Of a stretch of DNA of 46,563 bases, positions 26,603-34,837 are shown piece by piece. How positions within the stretch are numbered: position 1 is the stretch's first letter; the number at the start of each line of letters is the position of its first letter. The stretch covers positions 1 through 46,563 of the forward strand of contig NZ_MAOI01000004.1 of assembly GCF_001884235.1 (NCBI RefSeq), in the 5' to 3' direction. The notes below the pieces were generated by a model. That model searched no databases, had not been told where the DNA came from, and was given only the letters and a program-made list of their open reading frames with translations. A program made the translations under genes and the position numbers. The DNA comes from Bacillus paramycoides. GTDB taxonomy: Bacteria; Bacillota; Bacilli; Bacillales; Bacillaceae_G.

Positions 26603-27772
26603 TTATTCCGAAATAGTGTCGAAAATCTGATTTTCTTTTTTTAGTTTTAATTTTTGTAGTATTTCTTCAGTATGGGCTCCAACCTTCACTCCCACAAATC
26701 TATACTCCGGCTTATATGCCGAAAATTTAATTGGGCAAGCAATCTGTCTTTGAGACGTCCCATCAGGCTTCGGAACTTCCACAATCATTTCCCTTGCTTT
26801 TATTTGCAGATGCTCACAAGCTTCAGAGAACTTGAGCACAGGCTCTACACAAGCAGGCAGGTCAGCAAAAATAACTGACCACTCTTTATATGTTTTACTG
26901 AGAAAAGCTTTTGTGATTATTTCTTTAAAGGTAATTATATCCTCTTCGTTTTCACTCATCCCAAGTTCTATCAGTTCCGGATGTCCGATAGCTTCACATA
27001 ATAGTTTTCTAAATGGCGATTCGAGACTCCCTACAGAAAAGTACCGGCCATCTTTTGTTTCGTAATAATCATAAAAGGTTCCACCGTTTAACACCGTCTT
27101 TTCAGGAGTTGGTTCTATTCCAGACGTCAAATATCCCGGTCCAAATAAAGCGTTTAAAGCAAAAGTAGTGTCAGTCATACTAACATCAATATATTGACCT
27201 TCACCAGTTTCTTTCCGATGAATTACTGCCGTTAAGATGGCTATGACAGTATGTAAAGAACCACCTGCAATATCTGCAATCTGAATTCCCATCGGGACAG
27301 GTCTGCTATTTTTACGAGCTGAATACCCAGCTACTCCTGAGATTGCCATATAGTTATTGTCATGTCCTGGACGATTTCGGTAAGGACCGTTTTGTCCATA
27401 TCCAGTAAGAGAACAGTAGATTAGGTTGGGATTTACTTCTCTAAGTTCCTCATACCCCAATCCTAATCTCTTCATTACCCCTGGACGAAATTGTTCTAAA
27501 ACAATATCGTATTCTTGTATAAGTTGTTTCACAAGATTTACAGAATCCGATTTCTTTAGATCCAGCGTAATCGATTGCTTTGAACGATTAAGGTAGCCAT
27601 GTGCAGCAGATTCTTCACCGTCCTTCGGATAAAAATTTCTAACTAAATCAGGTCTTGTTGGTGATTCGACTCGCAAAACTTCAGCTCCCAGATCCGCAAG
27701 CATCATAGTTGCATAAGGGCCCGGCAGTAATCCTGAAAAATCCAAGATTTTAATAGAGTTTAATAAAGCCAT
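26603..27772 (-). CDS. Family III CoA-transferase (CaiB/BaiF), cluster B
   Basis: A 389-residue CoA-transferase with active-site D138 in RPGHDNNY, the N-terminal DFSGLLPGPYATMMLADLG and the central YCSLTGYGQNGP. It is a distant paralogue of the cluster A enzyme, sharing the same blocks but diverged between them. It begins 47 bases after the SDR gene, preceded by GAAGGTGAG, and is probably cotranscribed with it. It may transfer CoA from an end product (for example a short acyl-CoA) to the incoming acid, with the ligase serving as primer. The substrates are unknown. Confidence 0.92.
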   Translation of the reverse strand: MALLNSIKILDFSGLLPGPYATMMLADLGAEVLRVESPTRPDLVRNFYPKDGEESAAHGYLNRSKQSITLDLKKSDSVNLVKQLIQEYDIVLEQFRPGVMKRLGLGYEELREVNPNLIYCSLTGYGQNGPYRNRPGHDNNYMAISGVAGYSARKNSRPVPMGIQIADIAGGSLHTVIAILTAVIHRKETGEGQYIDVSMTDTTFALNALFGPGYLTSGIEPTPEKTVLNGGTFYDYYETKDGRYFSVGSLESPFRKLLCEAIGHPELIELGMSENEEDIITFKEIITKAFLSKTYKEWSVIFADLPACVEPVLKFSEACEHLQIKAREMIVEVPKPDGTSQRQIACPIKFSAYKPEYRFVGVKVGAHTEEILQKLKLKKENQIFDTISE

Positions 27773-27819
27773 TTGCTCACCTTCTCTACAATTATTATTT
27801 ATAGTAACTAACCATTTTT

Positions 27820-28593
27820 TTACTTCGGCTGCATACGAATCGCACCATCTAGACGAATCGTGTATCCATTTAGCATCAGATTTTCAATGATACTTTGTAC
27901 TAAATTTGCGTATTCATCCGGTTTTCCTAGACGCTGTGGAAACGGAACCGTGGCACCAAGCGCAATCTTTGCTTGTTCTGGGAGTGAATCGAATAACGGT
28001 GTTTCAAATAATCCAGGCGCAATTGTCATATTACGAATTCCATATCTTGCAAGCTCCCTAGCAATTGGTAATGTCATGCCGACGATACCCCCTTTAGAAG
28101 CGCTGTAGGCTACTTGTCCAATTTGTCCTTCAAAAGCAGCAACAGAAGCAGTACTGATAATAACGCCACGTTCTCCTTCTTCGTTAGGAACATTCCCTAT
28201 CATTTTTTCGACAGCTAGTCGAATCACATTGAATGTTCCAATCAAGTTGACTTGTATAACTTTCGAAAAACTTGATAAATCATGGGGCTTGTTTTTAGTT
28301 AATACTTTTTCAACTGCACCAATTCCAGCGCAGTTAACCACTGCTTGAATAGAACCAAAAGCTTCTATTGTTTTTTCTAGAGCCTCGCATACGTCAAATT
28401 CATTTGTAACATCCGTTTGTACGAAAATAACATTCTCATGCCCTAACTCTTCTACAAGAGCAAGTCCTTTTTCTTTAGCTAAATCAAGAATGGAAGCTTT
28501 CCCACCATTCTGTACAATCTTTCTTACTGTTGCTTCCCCTAATCCTGAACTTCCTCCAGTTACAACTGCTACACAATCTTGTAATCTCATCAT
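27820..28593 (-). CDS. SDR 3-hydroxyacyl-CoA dehydrogenase, HSD10-like
   Basis: A 257-residue short-chain dehydrogenase. The cofactor motif is TGGSSGLGE (12-20) with an acidic residue after beta-2 (ILDLAKEK), indicating NAD. The catalytic set is S150, Y163 and K167 (VAYSASKGG). Overall layout and the ending [16 protein letters not shown] resemble type II 3-hydroxyacyl-CoA dehydrogenases (HSD17B10 group), which oxidise 3-hydroxy and 2-methyl-3-hydroxy acyl-CoA. Two adjacent ATG codons exist; the second (28590) has better spacing to AAGGAG. It lies 27 bases after the thiolase gene in cluster B. Confidence 0.9.
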   Translation of the reverse strand: MMRLQDCVAVVTGGSSGLGEATVRKIVQNGGKASILDLAKEKGLALVEELGHENVIFVQTDVTNEFDVCEALEKTIEAFGSIQAVVNCAGIGAVEKVLTKNKPHDLSSFSKVIQVNLIGTFNVIRLAVEKMIGNVPNEEGERGVIISTASVAAFEGQIGQVAYSASKGGIVGMTLPIARELARYGIRNMTIAPGLFETPLFDSLPEQAKIALGATVPFPQRLGKPDEYANLVQSIIENLMLNGYTIRLDGAIRMQPK

Positions 28594-28620
28594 TTCTTCT
28601 CCTTTTCATAAATGAATATA

Positions 28621-29772
28621 TTAATTTAAACGCTCAATAATGGTTGCATTTGCCATGCCATGCCCTTCACAAATCGCTTGTAAACCATAGCGCCCACCGG
28701 TTCTCTCCAATTCATGCATCAACGTAATCATTACACGCGCACCACTCGCACCAAGCGGATGACCAAGAGCAATTGCTCCACCATTTGGATTCAGCTTCGC
28801 CGGATCAGCGCCTATCTCTACTAACCAAACAAGTGGTACAGGAGCAAAAGCCTCGTTCACTTCGTATAAATCTATATCTTGAATAGTTAAACCAGCTTTT
28901 TGTAACACTTTACGTGTTGCTGAAATCGGACCAGTAAGCATTAATTCAGGGTCCGAACCAATGACAGAACGAGCAACTACTCGAAAACGCGGTTTCAAGC
29001 CGTACTCTTCAGCTTTTTCACGCGACATTAACAAGATAGCTGCAGCTCCATCACTAATTTGACTAGCATTTCCTGGGTGGATCTTACCGTTTTCCATGAA
29101 TGCAGGTTTAAGCGCTCCTAGTTTTTCTAGTGTTGTTTCTCTTCTCGGTCCCTCATCTTGAGTTACTATAGTTTTTGTACCATCTGCAAGTGTAATCCCA
29201 ATAGGGAGTATTTCTCGTTTGAATCTTCCTTCATCTTGCGCTTCTATAGCTTTACGATGGCTCTCTAATGAAAATTCGTCCAATTGATTACGACTAAATC
29301 CCCATTTCTCTGTTATTTTTTCTGCTGATAATCCTTGATTGAATTGTCCGTAGCGCGCTGTCAGCTTCTCATTCCATTTCGCTCCTTGCAAATTCGAAAA
29401 CATCGGAACACGGGACATACTTTCTACTCCTGCCGCTACAACTACATCCATATCTCCGCTTAATATAGCTTGTGCAGCAAAATGAACCGCTTGTTGGCTC
29501 GAACCGCATTGACGATCAATCGTTATTCCGGGAACTTCTATAGGATAATCGGCGAGCAAAGCTGCAATCCTTGCGATATCTCCTGCTTGTTCCCCTGATT
29601 GAGATACGCATCCCATAATGACATCCTCAATTATTTCCGGCTGGATTCCCGTTCTTGTTATGATTTCTTTCAATACTTCCGCAGCTAAATCATCTGGACG
29701 AATTCCACTTAATACTCCTCCACGGCGGCCAACCGGAGTTCGGACCGCTTCTACAATAACAACCTCACGCAT
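28621..29772 (-). CDS. Thiolase (acetyl-CoA acyltransferase)
   Basis: A 383-residue thiolase that splits 3-ketoacyl-CoA with CoA to acetyl- or propionyl-CoA. Active-site residues: nucleophilic C89 (DRQCGSSQQAV), the NEAF motif (YEVNEAFAPVP), the His of GHPLGASGARV and a C-terminal Cys in CEGHGMANATIIERL. The last motif differs from the usual CxGGG and is of the type seen in FadI/steroid-side-chain-like thiolases. AAAGGAAG precedes the start. It is the first gene of cluster B, 250 bases downstream of tetR. Confidence 0.92.
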   Translation of the reverse strand: MREVVIVEAVRTPVGRRGGVLSGIRPDDLAAEVLKEIITRTGIQPEIIEDVIMGCVSQSGEQAGDIARIAALLADYPIEVPGITIDRQCGSSQQAVHFAAQAILSGDMDVVVAAGVESMSRVPMFSNLQGAKWNEKLTARYGQFNQGLSAEKITEKWGFSRNQLDEFSLESHRKAIEAQDEGRFKREILPIGITLADGTKTIVTQDEGPRRETTLEKLGALKPAFMENGKIHPGNASQISDGAAAILLMSREKAEEYGLKPRFRVVARSVIGSDPELMLTGPISATRKVLQKAGLTIQDIDLYEVNEAFAPVPLVWLVEIGADPAKLNPNGGAIALGHPLGASGARVMITLMHELERTGGRYGLQAICEGHGMANATIIERLN

Positions 29773-29893
29773 TATAAAACACTTCCTTTTTTTTTAGTTA
29801 CACAAGTTGTGCTACCGTCAATTCGACTTATTACACTTCTCATGTTATTGAAAATGATTTGAAAACAAAATTAGAGAATACGTATAGTATTTT

Positions 29894-29953
29894 TATGGAT
29901 TATCAAAATCCATAGGTCTGAGATAAAATATTGAGCACCTTATGAACCTATGG
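29894..29953. promoter_or_regulatory. Inverted repeats between tetR and the thiolase gene
   Basis: TATGGATT/AATCCATA (29894-29914) overlaps a second pair CCATAGGT/ACCTATGG (29910-29917 and 29946-29953). They may be a weak terminator for tetR plus an operator for cluster B. A further small palindrome AATACGTATAGTATT lies at about 29875-29892, and GTATGAACATAC lies upstream of tetR at about 30683-30694. I cannot assign one as the TetR site. Confidence 0.35.
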
Positions 29954-30023
29954 CTGATTTCCAAATGAATCAGTTTTAATAGCAAACTGAGCAACTATTG
30001 TATTATCGAATGGGTTGAAAATT

Positions 30024-30617
30024 TTATTTTGGATTCTCTGGAGTAAGTATTCTTAATAAATAATTCGCAATCAGCTCAGAAATCTCATGCTTATCCATTT
30101 TCCCGTTAGGAGAATACCACTGATTAACCCAATGAATTGAGCCTAAAATCGTATTCCTAGCTATCTTGATGTCTAAAGGAGGAAATGCTTGTATATGGAT
30201 ACCTTCGATAATAATTTGGTCATAATAGTTCGCGTAATCATCCATTAACTTACAAATTTCATGTAAATAATCTCCTGAAAACGTTTTTTCAGGTCTAGAA
30301 AAAACAGCAAACATATTTTTTTCATCGATAGTATGTATGATATGGAGAATGATCGCTTTTCGAATTTTTTCAATGGGAGAGATGTCTAATTTTGAAATTT
30401 CCGCTATTTTTTCAATTCTTCTATCCAAAATCAGTTTGTGGCATTGGTACAATAACTCTTCTTTGTTTTTGAAGTAATAATAAATCGATCCCTTTGTCAT
30501 CAAAAGTATTGATGCAATTTCCTCCATAGTTGCATCATTCTTTTCAGACAGGATAGTAGCTGCTGAGCGCAAAATATCTTCTTTTTTCTTAGCAATTTTC
30601 TTTTCTCTTAATGACAT
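30024..30617 (-). CDS. TetR-family regulator
   Basis: A 197-residue TetR-type regulator. The N-terminal helix-turn-helix spans about residues 10-55 (ATMEEIASILLMTKGSIYYYFKNKEELL). The C-terminal ligand domain contains WVNQWYSPNGKMDKHEISEL, the pattern of TetR proteins that control acyl-CoA or steroid degradation (FadR/KstR2-like), which respond to acyl-CoA thioesters. It is encoded directly upstream of and parallel to cluster B, so it is the likely repressor of that cluster. A cre-like TGAAAACGTTTTTTCA sits inside its coding sequence (about 30276-30291), whose meaning is uncertain. Confidence 0.9.
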   Translation of the reverse strand: MSLREKKIAKKKEDILRSAATILSEKNDATMEEIASILLMTKGSIYYYFKNKEELLYQCHKLILDRRIEKIAEISKLDISPIEKIRKAIILHIIHTIDEKNMFAVFSRPEKTFSGDYLHEICKLMDDYANYYDQIIIEGIHIQAFPPLDIKIARNTILGSIHWVNQWYSPNGKMDKHEISELIANYLLRILTPENPK

Positions 30618-31329
30618 TTAAATCTCACTTCCTAAGCTCTTTATAACAATATTTTTTGAAATTATATAAATCTAAGTTAGAGTATGAACATACGAATCCT
30701 TTTAATCCGTCGTTTAATATCCTCTTTGATTTAACAATTCAATAACATTCTAGCAAGTTAAATTTTGAATATCAAGTTAATTTTCTGAAAATTTTATCTT
30801 TTTTAAAAAAACTATGCAAACTGGATTAATGGCAACATTTTTTGAAGATATCCCTAGACGAACCTAAAACCGAAGGAATGGACAAAGAGGGGGCTTATCC
30901 CATGGGATTTCTGGCTTCTTGTCTTTTGCTAGGAAGATCAAATATGTATGCAAAAATTAATTTCGGTTTTTAGAGAGGGACAATTTAAGACAAGTTTAAG
31001 GTCTTCGGTTTTTAGTGTATAGATATTGAGATGCACTTTTAAAGTTTGATAGGGATTTTTGTAATTTGTACAGTTCGTGTGTTGGAGAAGGAAGAAAGAG
31101 GTTAGATGATTTTAGGAATAATGAAAACAGTCGATCCTGTTGTTTGAATTTTAGCTAAGAAAGTTTTTCATATAACGGATGTTATATAACATTTGTTATA
31201 TGAAAGTTTTGACAAAGGAACAAAATCCCCGTTTTTGAAACGTATAAAATTTTAATTTGATGGCGACGCGGTATAATTAGAGACAGGTTAATTAATTGTC
31301 TTATATGGATTGAAAGGGATTGGATATAT
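30618..31329. other. Non-coding stretch with repeats
   Basis: No gene is supported. It contains three copies of TTCGGTTTT(T)AG (inverted at 30860-30872, direct at about 30962 and 31003), the long palindrome at 31166-31205, and a bcr1-like half repeat at about 31230-31280 (TTTAATTTGATGGCGACG). These lie in front of the orphan gene at 31330. Confidence 0.45.
31166..31205. promoter_or_regulatory. 40-bp near-perfect palindrome
   Basis: TTTCATATAAC at 31166-31176 and GTTATATGAAA at 31195-31205 flank a central perfect palindrome ATGTTATATAACAT; only the two GG/TT positions break symmetry. It contains four GTTAT half-sites (in alternating orientation), so it could be a double operator. It lies 125 bases before the gene at 31330. 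Confidence 0.5.
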
Positions 31330-31791
31330 ATGAACAAGATGATTTGGAATAGAGAAGAGCTTTGGCAAGGGTGTATGTTGGCTTCAATCGCTCACGCAAT
31401 CAACGTCGCACGCTATCCTGAATTTGCTCACAAACAGTCTTGGGACGGCTTCAATTATAACGTACAGGATAGTTCTGGCACACGAGGGACAATAACATTC
31501 CATCCTAGCTACTTAGTAGCCGCCTTTCGTGATGAAAATAACGAAAGGGCATCAGACTATAAAGACGCTTTAGAATACTTTAAGGATTCTCCTGAAGAAG
31601 TGAAAGAGTTAGCCACAGATGAAACACTCCAATATTTGTTAGAAGATATTAATGGAGAAACAGTACCTATTATTACAGCTGCTTTTTGGGGGACTGGCGA
31701 GGAAATCTATTCACAAGAAGAATTTGATGAAATGATTGATAACGGAGGCTTTCTTTTAGAAAGACAAGCAATGGACATAGAAACCCAATAG
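31330..31791 (+). CDS. Orphan acidic protein, unknown function
   Basis: A 153-residue soluble protein, acidic (many Asp/Glu, especially 75-105 and 125-153), with no signal peptide or membrane helix. N-terminal features include a Trp/Cys region (WNREELWQGCMLASIAHAIN) and WDGFNYNVQDSSGTRGTITF. GAAAGGGA lies before the ATG. It is flanked by bcr1-like half repeats on both sides (31255 and 31880), as if the gene were a cassette between them. The size and acidity resemble immunity or antitoxin proteins, but I recognise no family. Confidence 0.6.
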   Translation: MNKMIWNREELWQGCMLASIAHAINVARYPEFAHKQSWDGFNYNVQDSSGTRGTITFHPSYLVAAFRDENNERASDYKDALEYFKDSPEEVKELATDETLQYLLEDINGETVPIITAAFWGTGEEIYSQEEFDEMIDNGGFLLERQAMDIETQ

Positions 31792-31869
31792 GGTTTATTT
31801 GGTATGCAAATCTTTAAAGAACTTACACTGGATCTTTAGAAAAAAGAAAAAACTCACATCAAGCTAAAC

Positions 31870-31912
31870 TTATATAAGCTTAGCTTGATGGGCATGGGGT
31901 ACGACCAGCATT
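31870..31912 (+). repeat. bcr1-like half repeat
   Basis: GCTTAGCTTGATGGGCATGG followed by GGTACGACC; same orientation as the half repeat near 31255 on the other side of the orphan gene. Confidence 0.45.
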
Positions 31913-32050
31913 TCGGAAAAAAACCAAGCCAAGAGCATGCAAGATTTTATACAGTTTTTCGGCTAATCCAGTAACAAACGAGAACCCGAGAACCCGAAAA
32001 CCCACACCATAATAGGAATGTATAAAAAAATGCATAGATTGATAAAAAGA

Positions 32051-32094
32051 AAAAAGGCGAATCCCTTATGAGAGTAAGGGGACGCCTTTTTTTT
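32051..32094. terminator. Bidirectional terminator
   Basis: A stem of AAAAAGGCGxATCCCTTA with TAAGGGGxACGCCTTTTTTTT; A-run before and T-run after, so it can serve the gene at 31330 (plus) and the one at 32182 (minus). Confidence 0.8.
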
Positions 32095-32181
32095 GCTACC
32101 GATAATGATGCGTTATGTTAACTGAAAATTTATGAGATATTCATAAAATCCGAACTGTTCAATTTGTTATGATTAAAAAAA

Positions 32182-32745
32182 CTATAGTCGGAATTCTTTC
32201 TTTATAATTTGAGCTACTTCTGTAGCGTTTAGATTCGTATTATTGATTCTTATATAATTTTTCTCTGTAATTTCTCCTTCTCTTGAATTCAATCTAGAAC
32301 TTTCAAATGTGCTTAATAAATTCTGTTCAGATTGTTCAATATTTCTTTTCGTTGGCTTATGTTCAAGTCGATTAGGTGTTTTATTTCGTTGAAGTCTTTC
32401 TTCTACATCAGCTTCTAGTTCAACAAAATAAATATCAACTCCTTGAGAATGAAAAATATTACATATGCTTTCAACATCATCCCAATCATTCTTTTCATTA
32501 AACGCCCATACGTATGTAAAAATCATTCCATAATGGTCACTTTTTGAAAATGACTGAAATATTTCTTTTCGAAAAAGATGTGTTAATCGCCACATTTCCG
32601 GAGAGAATCCATACAGTGGCTCTAATAAATCAATTGTCATATGGTTATGAAATAATTTTAAATCAGTTATCTTTGCTAGTTCTTGTCCAACTGTCATTTT
32701 CCCAACTGCTTGTGGCCCAAATATCAAGACAAACTTTTTCATCAA
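32182..32745 (-). CDS. P-loop nucleotide kinase-like protein
   Basis: A 187-residue ATP-binding protein with a Walker A loop GPQAVGKMTVG (10-20, K15) at the extreme N-terminus and a layout like shikimate/adenylylsulfate kinases of the AAA_33 group (HNHMTIDLLEPL, then a lid region RLQRNKTPNRLEHKPTKRN). Related proteins phosphorylate small molecules or antibiotics; the substrate is not predictable. GGAGGAAATTTG precedes the start. It is a single gene, closed by the terminator at 32051-32094. Confidence 0.75.
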   Translation of the reverse strand: MMKKFVLIFGPQAVGKMTVGQELAKITDLKLFHNHMTIDLLEPLYGFSPEMWRLTHLFRKEIFQSFSKSDHYGMIFTYVWAFNEKNDWDDVESICNIFHSQGVDIYFVELEADVEERLQRNKTPNRLEHKPTKRNIEQSEQNLLSTFESSRLNSREGEITEKNYIRINNTNLNATEVAQIIKKEFRL

Positions 32746-32854
32746 ATTTCCTCCAGAGAATACTAAGATATCAATTGCAAAACAAGAGATTCTGTAAATG
32801 AGCTGTCCATATGGGTAGCTTATTGTTTTTTTTGCTTAGCGTGGTTTTTTCCAA

Positions 32855-32905
32855 AATGCTGGCGGTACCCCATCTCCATCAAGCTAAGGTTTTGATGTCC
32901 CCCAC
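32855..32905 (-). repeat. bcr1-like half repeat
   Basis: GGCGGTACCCCATCTCCATC then AAGCTAAGGTTTTGATG; matches the bcr1 left arm. The rest of the element is not seen, although CCCCCACAACGATAAAAATA follows like the bcr1 core. Confidence 0.5.
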
Positions 32906-33036
32906 AACGATAAAAATAAACTTGGTTGCCATAAAAAACATAATTTTTTCATTCTGAAAGCATTATAGAAGCTTAACCTAATGATTATATAGCAGGTACT
33001 GATTATTTCCTTTATGTCAATTAGTTAATGGAGTAA

Positions 33037-33399
33037 CTAAATTTCTTGAATCATTTCCACTCTGTTTCCGAATGGGTCTCTAAACTCAAAACGTTCAAAA
33101 CCAGGTATAGGTACCCCTTCAATTATCTGAATGTCATTTTGTTCTAACACATTTCTCCAGTACGATATATCCTCTACTTGATAAGCTATATGGGCTTTTG
33201 TTTTTAATCGGTCAAAATCATCCTCTGTACCTATATGTACTTCTCTATCTCCGACTTTTAACCAAAATCCTCCACGCCCCTTTAGTGATTCGGGCTTTTC
33301 CTTCTCAGGTAGACCGAGAATTTCGCAATAAAATTTTTTTCCCTCTAGTTCGGCACCTTTTGGAATAGTTATCTGAGCGTGATGTAAACCAAGAATCAT
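33037..33399 (-). CDS. VOC/glyoxalase-fold protein
   Basis: A 120-residue single-domain protein of the vicinal oxygen chelate superfamily: LHHAQITIP at the N-terminus, FYCEILGLPE, and the C-terminal FEFRDPFGNRVEMIQ. Potential metal ligands are His in LHHAQ, His in REVHIG and Glu in VEMIQ. Family members include glyoxalases, dioxygenases and antibiotic-resistance proteins such as fosfomycin thiol transferases. The start at 33399 is chosen because GGGAGAGG precedes it; a longer frame from 33450 has no such site. Confidence 0.85.
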   Translation of the reverse strand: MILGLHHAQITIPKGAELEGKKFYCEILGLPEKEKPESLKGRGGFWLKVGDREVHIGTEDDFDRLKTKAHIAYQVEDISYWRNVLEQNDIQIIEGVPIPGFERFEFRDPFGNRVEMIQEI

Positions 33400-33544
33400 A
33401 AAATCCTCTCCCATTATCAATTGAATTTGTATTGTTTTTCTCCTATACAAATATTTTTTAAAATTTCTAAATACTCTTTCATTTTATAACATCAAATACA
33501 ATAAATAAAATATTTATTAATTATAATAATTGATAAGTATTACT

Positions 33545-33600
33545 TATATGGGTAGCATCGCATCGCTATCAACTTAATAAAACAAAATACCCCCTAAAAT
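33545..33600 (-). repeat. bcr1-like half repeat
   Basis: ATGGGTAGCATCGCATCGCT then ATCAACTTAATAAAAC and a CCCCCTAAAATGAAAA core; left half only. Confidence 0.5.
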
Positions 33601-33628
33601 GAAAAGTTTACATTTGAAAATGAACAAT

Positions 33629-33665
33629 AAAAAACAGTAGTGTATAAAATCACTACTGTTTTTTA
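33629..33665. terminator. Terminator of the DUF2178 gene
   Basis: AAAAAACAGTAGTG pairs with CACTACTGTTTTTT around an 8-base loop, 19 bases beyond the stop of the gene at 33684. Confidence 0.8.
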
Positions 33666-33683
33666 TTGTTTCTTATAAGTGAA

Positions 33684-34013
33684 TCATTTGTATTCCTGTC
33701 TATATAATTTAAACGAATAAATAGCTCCAATAAAGAATACAAAAGCTTCAAATAATATAAAGATTTGACGGAAATTCTCAATATCTTTACCAACTAAAGA
33801 AATAAATATAGCATTCATTAGAATTTGAGTAGTAAACATACGAGAAGTAATTTTTAAATAAATAGCATTTGTTCTTTCATCTGGTTTACCAATTTTTTTG
33901 TAAATAATAATAAGTGCAATTACTGAACCCAAAAATAGAAGTGCTGTAAGTCCTACAACGATATTAAAATTGGCTGTACTTTCTAACATCCATTTATTTA
34001 ATAGATCAATCAT
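33684..34013 (-). CDS. Small membrane protein, DUF2178-like
   Basis: A 109-residue protein with three hydrophobic helices (about 16-38, 59-76 and 82-100) and the motif GKPDERTNAIYLK (residues 42-54), which fits DUF2178 proteins. In many bacteria these sit next to an XRE-type regulator, but none is adjacent here. AAAGGAAG precedes the ATG. Function unknown. Confidence 0.7.
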   Translation of the reverse strand: MIDLLNKWMLESTANFNIVVGLTALLFLGSVIALIIIYKKIGKPDERTNAIYLKITSRMFTTQILMNAIFISLVGKDIENFRQIFILFEAFVFFIGAIYSFKLYRQEYK

Positions 34014-34247
34014 TATTATCTTCCTTTCCTACATAAGAGAATATTTCGTTCTTCTTTTTCACTATAATAAAAAAAGAAAAAGGAAAACATCGAACTTTCT
34101 TACAAACATTTGTGTATTCTTACAGTTTTGTCATTTTATAAATGTATTCATCGTCTTGCCTTTCCCTATTTCCTTTGGAAAACATAGTGAATTACGAGAA
34201 AGAACGCTACAAGATCAACTTTCGAGAACGACAATTATGTAAACAGG

Positions 34248-34282
34248 AAACTCCTTCAGCAAGTAAATTGAAGGGGGTTTTT
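34248..34282 (+). terminator. Terminator-like hairpin without an obvious gene
   Basis: AACTCCTTCA pairs with TGAAGGGGGTT, followed by TTTTTC. The sequence before it (34180-34247) looks like a gene remnant with a readable frame (YEKERYKINFRERQL) but no start site. Confidence 0.4.
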
Positions 34283-34328
34283 CTAGATACAGTGACTACT
34301 GATAAGTGGTGTTATGTTAACCTATGAA

Positions 34329-34640
34329 GAGAATGTCGAATTTATCAGAATTTTGTATTTTTTTGTTGATTTATGTTATTTTTAATGTTAAACTCATAAT
34401 AACAAAGAAAGAGTAAACGAAAACCCTTAGCGATTAAATTTTCAGAATTTTTAGTCTTGTTTATCGGTTTACTCCATGTGATTTACACGTTTGTGTATTG
34501 CTTTTCCACTCTTTCTTTGTTCTACCCTATAAAAGAAAACAACCTGTTTTTATCCAAGTTGTTTTCTTTTGTAAAAATGTAATTTGTTGTTTTTATAACA
34601 GTTGAGATTACTGTTTTAAAAGTTATTATGGTTTATAAGG
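34329..34640 (-). repeat. Dispersed structured repeat, copy C (inverted)
   Basis: Reverse complement of copy B: the 13-bp arms are at 34402-34414 and 34508-34520, and the long hairpin (AAAAGAAAACAACCTG type) at about 34528-34572. Loop and flanks match copy B at most positions by eye. Direct comparison shows substitutions on both strands of the stems that often keep pairing possible. Confidence 0.75.
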
Positions 34641-34790
34641 GGGCGATAGCTAATAGATTGGATAATTTAATGAGGAATTTGCATTACAATAGAGTGAATC
34701 TAGAAAGAGGTGAAAACTAAGAAATTCGGATGTTAGTTTTTTAATTTTAGAAAAGGAAGAATAAAAATATAGTGGATATACAATTAAAAT

Positions 34791-34832
34791 AAGGGAATGC
34801 AGTATAGATCAGTATACAAGCATTCCCTTTTT
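34791..34832 (-). terminator. Terminator of the tyrosine recombinase gene
   Basis: AAGGGAATGC (34791-34800) pairs with GCATTCCCTT, just downstream of the stop at 34838 on the minus strand; TTTTT on the other side also permits plus-strand use. Confidence 0.6.
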
Positions 34833-34837
34833 ATTTT

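Noticed and set aside
30276-30291. cre-like palindrome TGAAAACGTTTTTTCA inside tetR
   Set aside because: One mismatch to the consensus and deep within the coding sequence; kept only as a remark.
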